Positions 42,401 through 54,420 of a stretch of 64,000 nucleotides of DNA are shown here, in pieces. A program made the position numbers and the translations under genes. Each line of letters begins with the position of its first letter. The stretch's first letter is position 1. The stretch comes from Rhodocollybia butyracea (lineage: Eukaryota > Basidiomycota > Agaricomycetes > Agaricales > Omphalotaceae), in contig JADNRY010000133.1 of NCBI GenBank assembly GCA_015501585.1, positions 1 to 64,000 of the forward strand, read 5' to 3'. The notes below the pieces were generated by a model. That model saw only the letters and a program-made list of their open reading frames with translations. It searched no databases and was not told the DNA's origin.

Positions 42401-45376
42401 TGGGGGATTTTCTGCAAGTATCTTGATGGAAGCACATAATGCCAAGAAAACTAATGCTGTATCTAGTGTGAATTTCACTGTGTAGTTGCCTACATATTGG
42501 AACATTGCCATTGCCACAGTACCTGATCCAATGGGTTTAGCATCACTGTTACATCGCTGAGATATTGTAATGAGAGGGTTATGTCCATTCACAAAACCAT
42601 TGTTACATTTGAGAACAAGGGCATCATCCTCATCAAAATGTGTTTTCTCTGACATCTCACGTGGAAGCTGAAAACGGCAATCTTTATTATCATCACGGAG
42701 AGATCTGATATTTTTTGGCAGATGCTTATAGCAAGTGTCACCATGTTCATGAATCATGGCACTACTTTCAAGGACATCCCGTAGGTCTTGAGCAAAACTT
42801 TCCTGGAAAGTGGGCTCTGTTGGATCTTGGGAGCGGCTCATAACAGGTTGACGGATATACATACCTTGTTCTCGAATATATTGATGTGTATCCTCAGGGA
42901 TATTTTGTGAAAATACATCATCATACCAAGCAGTTAACTTTTCCACAAAATTGGGACTAGATTTGCATCTTTGTTTGATCTCCATTGGATTCATACCCTT
43001 CTGGAGCCATACAAGCAGATGTATATGGAGTGTACCTCTACCTTGAGCTTCAACAACACCATAATATACAGAAATTTCACCAAAGATTCCCTTTCCATTT
43101 TTATGTTTAGTTCCAAGAAGAATGTGAAGAAGAGTCCTAACAGAGTGATGAAAAAATTTGGCAGCAGCCACTGGATTTTGTGCCACAAAAGAAGACCTTT
43201 CCAAGTTTTCAGCACCAGGCTTCAAGTCATGAAAGAACTTATCCAAGTCAATTTCTCGGCCAGCTTTAACTTGAGTAATAGGATTATTGGTATCTGTTGG
43301 ATTTAAGGTCAAGAATATGTGTGGCAGAGCATCAGTGTGTACAATTGAATATAATTCTTCACGCATGTGTTGAATTTCAGCCATTGAGCCAGGTACATCT
43401 TCTGCAATGTAGTTGACATGCTGAATAAGCTTTGTGGCAGCTTGCTCCCCTTCAGTCTCTGCACGAGCAAATGGATTTCTTTTGAGTTTGTCAGTGAAAG
43501 ATTCAATGGTTGAATAAGAGGTATCACGACATTGTAGAATATTGTTAACAACAAACATGAAAGACAAATGAGTCTGGAACCGACGATTTGGGCCACTTTG
43601 CAGTAGGTGAGAAACATGAGTCCTCATAGGAAGTTCCTTGAAACCTATAGAATCATTAGAATGTATATTGTCATTTTCCATCATTCCGACCCCATATGGA
43701 AAAAGTGTGGGCCAGAGATGGCCATATGTATCAGGACTGTGCCTTGTGGGCAAGGGAGTAGAACCTGAAGGATATTTGATAAATGAGGTTTGACCAGCTT
43801 TAAGTCTCTGCAGAGCATTAAGCTTACGCATCTTGTAGGTAGAATCTGCATGATCCGCATCAATAACTGTAGAAGAGGGCATACCCAGTGGAGATACATT
43901 CTGGTTGAACTGTTCAGAATTAGCCTGTTGAGTATATGAAGCACCCTCAGAATTGGTATTGACACGTATAATGGACTGAATAGGGATTGGAATACCAGCT
44001 TCAGGGTAATGAGCAGCAGCCTCCTCAACCAAGTCAATGTTGAGGTCAGAGTATAATGAATTATGTTGGATTAGCCATTTAAGAGCTTCAATGATTCGAG
44101 AACGGCGGACAAGTAATGGAGACCGTGATAGCATTTCAATTGTTACTTCAATATCTGGGGACCCAATGAAAATAACACAAACTTCATCATGGAGCTGAGA
44201 CAATGGTGGAGGCAGACATGTACCGAGAGGACTAGGATCTTGAGGGAATATACATACATTTCCACGTGAAGCAAACTGGCCTGTAGGCCCAAGTTCAAGC
44301 TTAAACATACATTTTGTAGTTCGTGCGCGCGCAATGCACTGCTCTTCAAGAAATGTCAAACCTTGTAAGGCAGATGGAAGTGAACCAGTCCAAGTACCAT
44401 TAGCATAACTGCGAACAGGAATACCGTGAAATGAACGGTGTTTTCGTTGGCCATCATCGCCTCTTGTGTATTTAACTTCTTTTTTGCAATAAAAACATAA
44501 GCGATAACAATCATTTTCGATCGTCTCTGGGCAAAAGCATTGAATCTGAGGTTGATTTAATTTTTTACGAATCTCTTGAGTTGCTGTCTCCAACAATGAT
44601 ATATCAAGCTCGGCGCAAGGAATCAAAAAGCAAGTACTACTTGGCTCATATCTTCCACAGAATGAACAATCATAACGATGAACAGACTCGTTACTACCAG
44701 CATCATGAGCTTCTTTGAGAATGTTAACCTTCTCATCCCATGTGAGGATGTTGAGCCATTCCGTATCATCCTGGAGACAATCAATATGCAGGGGAGGAGG
44801 AATAGAACCTTGGTTAACAGTCATGTTTTTCTTCTTGCGTGAAGTATCCAACTGTATTTGTTTACGCTTTTGGGCAGTAGAATGCGGAGATTCATAGTTA
44901 CAAAGGTTCAAAGATTTAGCTGAAGTAATAAAATCATGGTCAGAGATATCATCATACTCTACAGAGGCCTGAAGAGCATGGGCACGGCGGATTAAGCATA
45001 CATTTGTGCAAGAATGCACAGAGAAGTCACTGCGCAGCTCGGCAGTGGTCTTGTACTTATTGTCAGGGTGACGGGATGAAAGAGCAACATGTAAAGTAGC
45101 AAGCTTTCGAAGGTCATTGGTACTGAAGGACTTGGATTGAATAAGATACTTGACTACAAGTGGCTTAAGTTCCACAGGAATGTAAACGAAGTCGGAACGA
45201 AGATATGTAAATGAAATAGTAGTATTCGGAGTTGGTGTAGATGTTGTGGAAGTGAGCAGGTTCAGATCGTGTTGAATGCTGTTCTCATTATCGTTATCAT
45301 TATCGTTATCGTTATCGTTATCATTATCGTTATCATTATCATTAGCGCTAGCGGTTTCAAAGCCATTTTCATACAC
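39424..45376 (-). pseudogene. Helitron Rep/Pif1-helicase protein, frameshifted near its C-terminus
   Basis: A 1705-codon minus frame (45376-40259) followed by two shifted segments to 39424. Order: Asn-Asp repeat; Cys/His-rich region (CSFCGRY, CFCPETIENDC, CFYCKKEV); Helitron-like N-terminal and Rep domain with ALPHIFLTLNP and the HUH motif in EAQGRGTLHIHLLVWL near 43040; then Pif1 helicase with Walker A TGPGGTGKS near 40925, Walker B LVVDEIYFMD near 40680, CGDPAQLPPPGA and, in the last piece, FTSHNSQGRSLNVVCIDL and MLSRVRSLKGLCILRPF. Lesions: a one-base shift near 40390, TGA at 40349-40347 (CGA expected), another shift near 40130. The first codon is GTG; a stop lies eight codons upstream, so the true start may be in an upstream exon. 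Would catalyse rolling-circle transposition. Confidence 0.92.
45284..45348. repeat. coding microsatellite (AACGAT)n
   Basis: About ten hexamers of ATTATCGTT-type sequence encode an alternating Asn-Asp run in the Helitron protein (residues ~11-30). Confidence 0.85.
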
Positions 45377-45399
45377 GAAAGAAGAGTCCTAGCAAAAGA

Positions 45400-46219
45400 T
45401 CCATCAGAAAAGCAGAAAAATTTAAAAAAACATTTGCTACGCACAGAGAAAACCGATAGCTCCTCCAAAGATAACAGATTACCATGATTTAGAACTGCTG
45501 TTTGAGGCTAGAAGACAGGATATGTTGGTAGGTGACATGAGATACATCCGGCAGGACCTTACCAGAGTTGTTGAGCTATGAGAGGACAGAGAAGTGGAAG
45601 CAGATGGAGATAGTTGCCAGGAGTTGTACATTTTTTTTAAAAAAAGTGTGGATGGAAAGATGAACACAAAGGAGAGTCGAAGAGTGAAAGAAAAGTCGTC
45701 GACGACGTTGTCAGTTGACGTGTACCTCACGTGATCACCAGCATACGTGTCAGTACCACAGTTGTTTGTACAAATAAGGAAATATCTCGTCCCAATATGG
45801 TAGTTGTGGGAATAGTTTGGAAATACCTTCAACTTTATCGTAAGGAGCCAAACCTAAAGGTTCGGCAAACAAAGGAATAACAAAGGAATCGGACGCATAA
45901 AACCCCACATGAGCGCGCAAGAGACGGTTGGAAGTCTTACCCCGCGGAGGAAGTTTGCACAGAGGCGACAGAAGAAGATAGTAAGGAGATGTCGAGGGCG
46001 AGTTTCAACTGCGCGATGGATGTGAGGAGGGCGGAAAGGGAGAGAGGCAAGGATTGCAGAACCCAGGTGCCGACAGGGAGGACGTGCAAGGGTGCGATAA
46101 GCATAGGCGTGGGCGTAGGCGTAGACATAGACATCGCCTCTGGCTCCGTGAAATATTAATAAACTCTTGCCATATCCCAACCCGCAGGGATATCAACGTA
46201 AGGAGAAACGGGGACGAAA
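45400..46219. other. no recognised gene
   Basis: Upstream flank of the Helitron frame, then unique sequence. 46104-46136 is a short hexamer-like repeat (GTAGGCGTAGAC). The Helitron 5' end (TC) could not be fixed. Confidence 0.35.
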
Positions 46220-47335
46220 GCAGCTACTTGGGGAGTCTCATCGCGAACGACGTAGTTGGCCCAGAAGTGGTAGAGGCACTCGCGGCACAATCAACGACCT
46301 GAGCCTGAATGTGTTGAATGCGCCAACCCACAGTACATCCCAAGTTCTCGCACAGCACAAAGTGCACTGGGACAACCCACCAGACTACAGCTCCAAGTAC
46401 GCATCCTGCGAGGCGGCCCATGCCCGATCAAGTGCACAGATGCCGCCCGAAGAAATGCATTAAAGTTTAAAGGGTGTAGATGACGAGGGGATATTAGTTA
46501 TAGTGGATTCATGGATGTGGTGCCGAGGGAGGTTTGGAATGGGAGGGATAAAGCGACGGAGACGGCAGTTGTCGAGTGGACTGAAGGGAAGCTGTATTCG
46601 AGGGGATGATTTCCTCGGGATCATGAGGATAATGAGCAATGGAAAGCAAAAACGAGAAAACGAAACGCAAGAGCAATAAGCAACGGTTATTTACGGGAGT
46701 CAAATTTGAAGATCGAGTACATCCGGCTGGTTGCATCCAGCGCACGGCACGCTAGCGAATTGCGGTTCAGCGCGCGCGAAAAAATAAGTGTAAGAGAAGA
46801 TGGAGAAGACCAGGCAATGTCAAGAGAACTAGAGAAATGAAAACTGAAGAAACGTTCACCTGCAAAAAGTATTCATTCTAACCAGCAATTCCTCGATTCG
46901 ATTGGTAGTTGCCTATACCAGCTAGGCATTGTCATTGGGCAACTTGGAATTGGGGCTCTGGGGTTTGCCATCAATTTGCATGTAAAGCATCCTGCGGTGG
47001 TCGACGTTTCGAGAGAGTGACCAGGCGTCTAAAGTTGTCAGCGCTTTAGCTGCGGCATGTGACATCTACCAAATTCTATGACGAGCGTATTCCACTGAGC
47101 TACACGGCATAATGCATAAGTACCCACCATTCGTAGTCCTTGCTTGACACTTCACCCGGTAATCTTGTTCGATGTCTGGGACTCCTCTCCCGACGCTCTA
47201 GTTTCACCGTTTGACCCCAATCCTACAGCGTTTAGAAAAGTATTAACTGCAGAAAGGAATGACATTGCCGTGGCCTCATCAAATATCAAAGTACTCGCAC
47301 AAATCTTATGGTCAACGTACACGAGCCTGTGATGG
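46220..47335 (-). pseudogene. diverged segmental duplicate, copy A
   Basis: Matches 55480-56885 in order: a block with CCAAGTTCT(C/T)G near 46345, GGACTGAAGGGAAGCTGTAT near 46575, and a long block 46845-47330 containing TTGTCAGCGCTT(T/C)AGCTGC. Coding-like text on the minus strand (FVLCENLG) parallels FVLSKNLD in copy B, but frames are broken in both. Probably two decayed paralogues of one unidentified gene. Confidence 0.55.
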
Positions 47336-48348
47336 GAGCACAGTATTCTGTTAATTACCGGGTTGTAGAACCACGCGAAAACTGGGTTTGAAAATTTTGA
47401 CTCCCAGACAGGGATCTGCGTGCCAGATCTCCTTTACTATTTTCAAATAATATTCAATAATGTGCAGGATAGGCTAGAGTTCCTTGTGTATTGATATAGT
47501 GGTAGTCAAGAAGGAAGGGGAAAGGAGATGAGAAGAACTGCTACGCTGCCAGGCTCCATACCTAAATCTTGGGCCCAACTCTCCATTAGTAGCAAGGCAT
47601 CATCAAAAGATAAAGCCGGCTTTTACATACTTATATAAGTTAAATCTCGATGAACCACATTAAGCTCAGGTAGTAAGAGGAGCGGTGTCAGGGTAAAACC
47701 AAGTCCCCGTACAGGCGTAACTGCACTGTGGCCACACGGGCTCTTGCTGGACTTGGACAGCTTCCAGTGTTCTCCTTGTAGACATTGGTCACCAAATCCC
47801 ACGCAACTGGCAATGAAACCAGCACACCAACACCTAAGAGCATCACGCGAGAACAAAAGAGACATACAGGAACGTTAAATGTGATCACCAGTGCCTGAAT
47901 CCCCCTCTTCACCTTCTGAACCATATACAACATGAGTACCCCTAGTGGAAGATGACCAAATCTGAATTGCCTCGTGAATGAAATTTTGCGGTTGAGGCCA
48001 CTCCCAGCCATGAGAAGATATGTTGTTTGAGGTAACGTAGGGCATCCCCGTCACTGAGCTGGCTGTGAGAGACTGGGTCGGGAAGAAAAGAAGTAGCAGA
48101 AAGGCAAAAATGAGCACGTAGATTGACGAGCGCTGGAATGGCGTTACATTTTGATGTCCTTGTTGGACATAAACCAGATTCAACTGAATCTTCCATGACT
48201 TTTTGTAAATTCCATGATTAAGTACATTTGTAGCATCACATTTCATGATTTTCCAATCATCTTTCATGATTCTCCTCAGTCATGCAATTTCTGAATAGTT
48301 TGGCAATCATGAAAGCGGTGTTGAAGAAAATTTGTGACCCATGATTTG
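47336..48348. other. no recognised gene
   Basis: Minus frames at 47688-48267 include hydrophobic runs (IYVLIFAFLLLLFFP; VMLLGVGVLVSLPVAWDLV) that might be membrane segments of a decayed gene. No family assigned. Confidence 0.3.
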
Positions 48349-48640
48349 TAGAGATGTCCACGAGTCCGGATCCAAGGTATACTTGGATCCGGAGCGCAAG
48401 TACTTGTGGCCTAAAAGGCCTGACTCGTGACCCGCGGCTGACTCGTGGGAAACGGGTCACTGACTTGCAAGTATTATCTGCAAGTACTTGCTGGGTCTCA
48501 CAAGTACTTGTATCAAGTAGTTACAGCTATATTCACAAGTATTTACCATTATTTACTTGCATACAGTGATTGTACAGTGTATAATGCTATTAAAAACCTG
48601 TACTTTACTTGTTACACTAATTTCATACTATGGTAAATGT
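48349..48640. mobile_element. hAT-like MITE family X, truncated copy
   Basis: Starts TAGAGATGTCCACGAGTCC and carries the CAAGTACTTG words of the family. No matching right end (GGACATCTCTA) follows, so the copy is incomplete; its right limit is approximate. Confidence 0.6.
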
Positions 48641-48676
48641 ACTGACAGTTAGGCTTTGGATTGTAGACAACCCACC

Positions 48677-48708
48677 GCGATTGGGCGCTAAAATAAGCGC
48701 TCAATCGC
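48677..48708. repeat. 13-bp-stem hairpin
   Basis: GCGATTGGGCGCT and AGCGCTCAATCGC pair at 12 of 13 positions around a 6-nt loop. Looks like a transposon-end hairpin but no CTRR follows at Helitron distance. Confidence 0.5.
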
Positions 48709-49393
48709 TGTGACCCTTAAGATTTTGAATACCCCTTGAGCGGTAGAGATGGTGCCGGCACCCTGTTGGAATTTCAATATGACTCAAATAGAACATTGAA
48801 TATGCAGGAAAATCACTTACAAAACTTGGTGAGAGAAATAAAAGGCATTGCAGAATTTTCCATCCCTGATAGGTGCAATGCAACAAGTATGGGCATTAAA
48901 ACTATTGGCATCCTTGAATAAGTAGTCAATAACAAGTATTAGATGAAGACAGGAGTAATTTTACTGGAGGTTCAAATCCAGAGCAACCGGTTTTCTTATA
49001 TCCTGCTTGTTGGGGAAGCAACAGTGCCAAGTGTTTATTTCAGAATGGCCACAGATACAGGCACCCTCACTGCTTGAGATAAGCCTGAAGCAACAGTAGA
49101 CGCGTATGAGAATATTAAAGGTGCTTCAGTATCAACTATGTAAGCTGAACACTCTTGACTAGCATCGGTACATGAGCGGCAAGGTATGTCGTGGTAGTTA
49201 TAGAAGGAATGGACTTAGGGCAATTATTCAGATTTACTGATGTAGGTTTTTGAAACAATCACGCCAAGATACTGCAGCAATCCTGGATCCTCTTATGCAC
49301 TTCAGGCAACCAATATTTCCTTCTACTTAGATGACAATTTTGTTACATTGACCTGACTAATTTGAAGCAGAATCCTGGGCATGTCCTGGGGCC
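48709..49393. other. no recognised gene
   Basis: AT-rich unique sequence. 49386-49393 is the left target duplication of the next element. Confidence 0.35.
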
Positions 49394-49865
49394 TAGTGTT
49401 GCAACGGTGCGGCTCAGAGCCGGCCCGTCCGGCTTGGCTAAAGCTGATTCTTTGAGCCGCTTGGAGCTAGCTCGAGCCATAAAATTTACAAATCTGGTTT
49501 CCCAGCTAACTAGCACTCTAGTAAGATAGTATTCACTTGCTGATGTATGATCCTCCAAAATTATGAACATTTGCAAGTCAAAATTGTGCGCCTCGGCAAT
49601 GTTTGTTCATGCATAGCCACTCAGGAGCTACCGGATTCAGTTGTCATTTAAATATAGATTTTTTAAAAGTGTGCTTTATTGAAGTTCAGTGCTTTCAAGG
49701 TGTTCTACTAGGTCCAAATGGAACCAATATCCATTATGACAAGTGTTTTTTGCGAGTTTATTACTCAGAAAATGGTATATACAATTTTGGACTCCGAGCT
49801 GCTCAAGCTGAGGCTTCAGCGGCTTTGCAGCCGGAGCTGAGCCGAGCCGCGCCATTGCAACACTA
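49394..49865. mobile_element. hAT-like MITE family Y, 472 bp
   Basis: Ends TAGTGTTGCAACGGTGCGGC and, in reverse, TAGTGTTGCAATGGCGCGGC, with longer GC-rich imperfect inverted repeats inside. Perfect 8-bp direct repeats CTGGGGCC flank it (49386-49393, 49866-49873). An 8-bp duplication and a T/CAGxGTTG terminus are hallmarks of the hAT superfamily. No coding capacity. It inserted next to an AGGTCATGACCT motif. Confidence 0.85.
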
Positions 49866-50385
49866 CTGGGGCCTAGGTCATGACCTGGGATGATTTTTTT
49901 AGATGCTCTGGGATGGGTAGGGACACACCAGACAGGGCAGAACATGACCTTTTGGGGTAGAATGTGAGCTGAAAGGGCAGGCGATAACCTATGGGAGTTG
50001 GAGAGTGCCTGGGGAGAGATTAGGACACAACATTATGGGAATTGAGATGACTCAGGGCAAGATATACAATAGTGGTGAGTGATTTTGGACAAATCAAACT
50101 TGAATGAAATATACATGTAACCATTCAGATATTTGAAACTGGAGAAATGGAAAAGGAGAAAATACTATAGAATAACAACTCAAAATTGGTGGAAAAAATA
50201 TGAGGATATGTGATGTATCTAGGCAAGATTACCACAAGTTTTCACTACGTCACAGGTATCTGTGCTAGGGTGTTACCTAGATGAATAAGATCATGCCTAG
50301 TTAGAGACAATCTGCTTGGCTTATCTGATGTATTTGAACCTGATCTAGGTCATGACCTGGATGACTTAGGCTATGATCTACTTGT
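49866..50385. other. AGGTCATGACCT-containing unique region
   Basis: Two copies of the 12-bp palindromic core or close variants (about 49876 and 50348). No gene seen. Confidence 0.45.
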
Positions 50386-50803
50386 CGAGGCCAAAGCTGT
50401 ATGTCCATAAAAGGAAATCAATGAAAAGTGTTGAGTCTAAAGATTGCTTGATATAACATGCAGATTGGCATGGATAAGGCTGATCCTTTTCATCCCCTGA
50501 TGCCCTAATATGTCCTCTACACTTTCTGAGTCTCAGATATATTTAGATGGCCCCTGTGAGATCAGTCTTCATTGATCTTTAAACTTTCCCATCAAAAACC
50601 TTTTTTTTTCGAAATTAGAGGATAAGTATTAGGGTATCCAGGGCAGGGTGGGCCACAGGCTTCTAGGACATTGTACCCTGGAATCATAGGTACATTCAGA
50701 GGGCTCAGGAGTAGCTTATACTGTGCTGGGGGAGTGGGTAATAATTGATATGTGTCTAATTATGCATAAATTTCGCTTTTTTGCCTATTAAATCATTAAT
50801 AGT
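50386..50803 (+). repeat. solo arm fragment of the 2.28-kb palindrome family
   Basis: Matches about 616-1033 in the same direction at roughly 93-95 percent: GAGGCCAAAGCTGTATG, AGATTGCTTGATATAACATG, through AATCATTAATAGT. Homology ends at 50803, at the same place where the palindrome arms meet their spacer. Confidence 0.9.
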
Positions 50804-50870
50804 AGCAGACTCACCAAGACACATTCCACCCTAATCATCATCACCGGTCCTTCAAACGACAGCTGCAGGA

Positions 50871-51305
50871 TAGAGATGTCCATGAGTCCAAGTCACACAC
50901 AGGTACTTGCAAGTAGGGTACTTGCGAGTCCAAGTACTTGTTTCCCACGAGTAGCAACAAGTCACAAGTATTGCCTTTTGGTCCACAAGTACTTGGACCA
51001 TAAGTCAAGGACCATTATTGTGTGCCCAGGTAATGTTATTAGGTGTCATTCTGGATATTAAATACCCTTGTGATGCTGCTTGCATGAAATAAATGTTCTT
51101 TACATGGTATTATAACAATAGAATACTATGGAATAGCTGAATCATCTTTGTAAGTACCAACTACTTGCAGGTACTTGTGAGTATAAGTCGTGGGAATACT
51201 TGTGAGTCCAAGTACTTGTTTCCCACAAGTCACAACAGGTCACAAGTATTGCCTTTTGGTCCACAAGTCCAAGTATTACTTGACTTGGACTTGTGGACTT
51301 CTCTA
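50871..51305. mobile_element. hAT-like MITE family X, 435 bp, inside the LINE
   Basis: Starts TAGAGATGTCCATGAGTCCA and ends ACTTGTGGACTTCTCTA. Flanked by CTGCAGGA (50863-50870) and TTGCAGGA (51306-51313), an 8-bp duplication with one transition. Interior rich in CAAGTACTTG words. Removing it restores the LINE frame (RQLQDGILHCL). Confidence 0.82.
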
Positions 51306-52937
51306 TTGCAGGATGGCATCTTACATTGCCTTGTTCAATGCTCGTCTGACTCAGGAGCGTTTTGGAGGCTATACAAACGCATTCACTACCCAGGGAATGC
51401 TCCCACCTTGGTGTCCTTGTCAAGCCTTGTTGAATGTTTTGTACCAAGGATGAACCCTCCACAGAATATTCCTCAGTCCTTACAGGACCGTCTCATGCAG
51501 GAATGTGAGCTATGTGAAAGGACTAAACAGTCAAAACCATCCTTCTTTCCAGCACTGAATGAGAGGCTTATGGTTTATGATATTGAACAGGCCAAGGCTC
51601 ACCTCACTCAATCCAATCCATCATGGGCTACAGGCATTGACGGCTCATCCTACTCATGGATACTAGATCTAGACAACGACATCCTATGTGATCTCCTTAA
51701 TGCTTGCGTGGATGTGGGCGAGGTACCAACAGCATGGCTAACCATGCTTATTAGAGCAGTTCAAAAGCAAGGCTTGCATGACTTCACCAATCCAAACAAA
51801 TACCATGCTGTGGGCCTGGAGAGCTGTATTTTAAAGTTTCTGACTCTCATTATCCACATGAAACTTTCGGATGCGGCAGAAGCTGTAGGCATTATTCCTC
51901 CTTCCCAGAATGGTTTCCGTGAACACCACCGGACCAATAACAATGTCTTCATTCTACAAGCTTTGGTTGAGGATACAAGGTCGAGAGGAGAGACACTGTA
52001 TGTAGCTTTTGTCAACATCTCAAATGCTTTCCTATCTACCAACCAACACCGCCTGTGGAACAAGCTGTATGATTATGGATTGATTGGTCGTTACTTTGAC
52101 TGGCTCAAAATCTTGTACAAGCAAATGTTGTACAGCAATGGTGAACTCTCAGACAGCTTCCATACTCTCTGCAGTGTTCTGATGGGTGACCCTGCATCTC
52201 CAACTCTTTGGAACTTGTTCCTATCCTCTCTAGAGCTTGTACTGGACCCAGACAATGTTGATCTCTGTGGTATCACAATTTTTCATTTGGAACATGCAGA
52301 TGACATTGCCATCATCTCCAGAACAGCCCATGGCCTACAAAGACACCTACACAAGCTCGGATCCTGGTGTAGCAATAACTTCCTTAAACTTGACACAAAG
52401 AAATCAGTCATCATGATTTTTGGGCCACTCACTAATCCACTTCCTACTCTCTCCCTTGCAAATTCTCCTCTTCAAGTCAAAGAATCTTGGCCCTACGTGG
52501 GTGTATGGCTACAGTCTTCATTGCATGACATTTTCGCAACACATTACAAGAAAAAGATTGAAGCAGCTGTTGGATCAGCGTGAAATGTATTTGGGTGTGA
52601 ATGCCTAGTCGGCAGATCTCAGATTCCCCCTCACATTGCTTGCCTCCTTTACGTCACCCTCATTGATTGCCACCTCACTCATGCTTGTGATGTTGCCATG
52701 GATGTGGATCCATTGTTGATGGATTCTTTATATCAAATCCAGATTCTCTGCCTTTGCCGCATCCTTGGTCTCCCTCACAACTCAACAATCTCTCCTCTCT
52801 TTACTGAACTAGATCTTTTACCTATCTGTACCTGTCGGCTTCAGCTCAGTCTCAAATTCCTTTCCTATCTTATTTCATCACCAGATTCTAGCCTCGTTAC
52901 CCTCGCGTTACAGGCAAACAGTAATCTATGTTCTAAT

Positions 52938-53953
52938 TAGAGACGTCCACAAGTCCAAGTACCCGCAAGTAGTTAGTAGTACTTACAAAAATAATTCATC
53001 TATTCCATAAGTATTTTATTCCTATAATACCATATAAAAAACATTTATTTCATGCAAGGCAGAGTCACAAGGGTATTTAATGTCCAGAATAGCACTTAAT
53101 AACATTACCTGGGCGCACAATAAGGGTAGTCAGTCACTTGATTCAGAGTCAAATCAGAGAGTTGATTCATACATTGATTCTAATATTGTATCGTAGTCAG
53201 AATTGGTGGATCAAACTGACCACCCCTTTTGTATCCTAACCTTTACCACTTGGATTTGTACTCAATTCATATGCTGCATGATGCCTCAGCTCACGCGATC
53301 ACACTCCCTCAACAAGATGCTATGCATGTGATTCGAGATCATGTTAGGTTCTGGAAAATGCATAGGAAAATGGCAAAAAAAAAACTCAACCAGTAGATGA
53401 AATGTGAATTGCTGAAATGCAGTCTCCCCCTAGGCATACTTACTCGAGCTACGGTACAGCCTACGCAGGAGAAATTAGGGTACTTGCAGGCCTTTATAGT
53501 ACATGACAAGCTTTTTTTCCACCCCTTGCAGTGGTAAATGGTTGTAACAATGAGAGCTACAAAATAAACTTTTACAGCACATAGTAGTAGAGAATCGGCA
53601 CCCAATTTTGACAGTTGTCCCAGCTCCAGAGCTGGGACAACAATTCAGGAGAATCAACAGAATTGACCATCAATTCTTGATCTCAAATCAACTTCTGAAT
53701 CAACTGCCTGAACCAACTCAGAATTGAGTGACTGACTACCCTTAATAATGGTTCTTAAGTATGAGAGGCTCAGATAATATATGCTGCATAGGGGGGAACA
53801 CATTGCAGGCCACACTTAAGCAGAAAATTTTTTATTGTGGGCCTACTCAAAAATACTTCCAAGTATCTGCAAGTAGTGCAAATTTCCCTGAGCAATACTT
53901 GTGACTTGTTGCAACTCATGGGAAACAAGTACTTGGACTCATGGACATCTCTA
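52938..53953. mobile_element. hAT-like MITE family X, 1016 bp with a nested insert, inside the LINE
   Basis: Starts TAGAGACGTCCACAAGTCCA and ends GGACTCATGGACATCTCTA. Perfect 8-bp direct repeats GTTCTAAT at 52930-52937 and 53954-53961. Removing it joins NSNLCSN to GKLCWLMDIDWA in the LINE frame. Its interior is homologous, in reverse, to the 435-bp copy; the extra length is the nested element at 53122-53743. Confidence 0.9.
53122..53743. mobile_element. nested MITE, 622 bp, inside MITE family X
   Basis: Inverted ends AAGGGTAGTCAGTCACTTGA and its near reverse complement (TTGAGTGACTGACTACCCTT). The related MITE copy shows the unoccupied site: CACAATAATGG there (read on the minus strand near 51015) versus CACAAT - element - AATAATGG here, giving a 3-bp AAT duplication, although the AATAAT context leaves the exact edge uncertain. 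Short frames inside are not recognised. Confidence 0.8.
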
Positions 53954-54420
53954 GTTCTAATGGCAAACTGTGTTGGCTCATGGACATTGACTGGGCCTTG
54001 TCCAATTTACCTGGCTCTCAGGATCGTCTTCCCACTCTCGGAGACTTGTCTCCTTCACGAATTAATTCCATTATCTCAAATGTTGGAATTGTAACTTGCC
54101 ACCACCTTGATAACAATCTTAGTTCAATGGGAAAACTCTGCCTCCTGAAAGATCACCTTGAACCCCAGGAGCAGGGACCACCTGTAGCTTTTTCGATCCA
54201 CCTCTGTCATTACCTTGTACAGGTAAACAACTTCCGACATAGGCATTCCCTGACACGCCTTCTATGCGGTTCTCTAGCTCCTGGCCTTTTCCAGGCAACT
54301 CCAGGCAAGTGCGTCCTCAGTGATGGCCAGCTACCAACACACATTGCTTGTTCTTGTTGTCAGGCTCCATATGGAACACCTGAGCATGTTTACATCTTTT
54401 GTTCTTCCTTCCTGGTCCAT

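Noticed and set aside
45262..45487. Frames rich in Met-Ile-Thr or Val-Ile at the hexamer repeat
   Set aside because: Alternative readings of the (AACGAT)n microsatellite in the Helitron gene.
48677..48708. Helitron 3' end
   Set aside because: The hairpin is not followed by CTRR at the usual spacing and no Helitron gene is adjacent in the right orientation.
51165..51305. Start of the 472-codon LINE frame at 51165
   Set aside because: This part is inside a hAT-like MITE and its reading frame is accidental.
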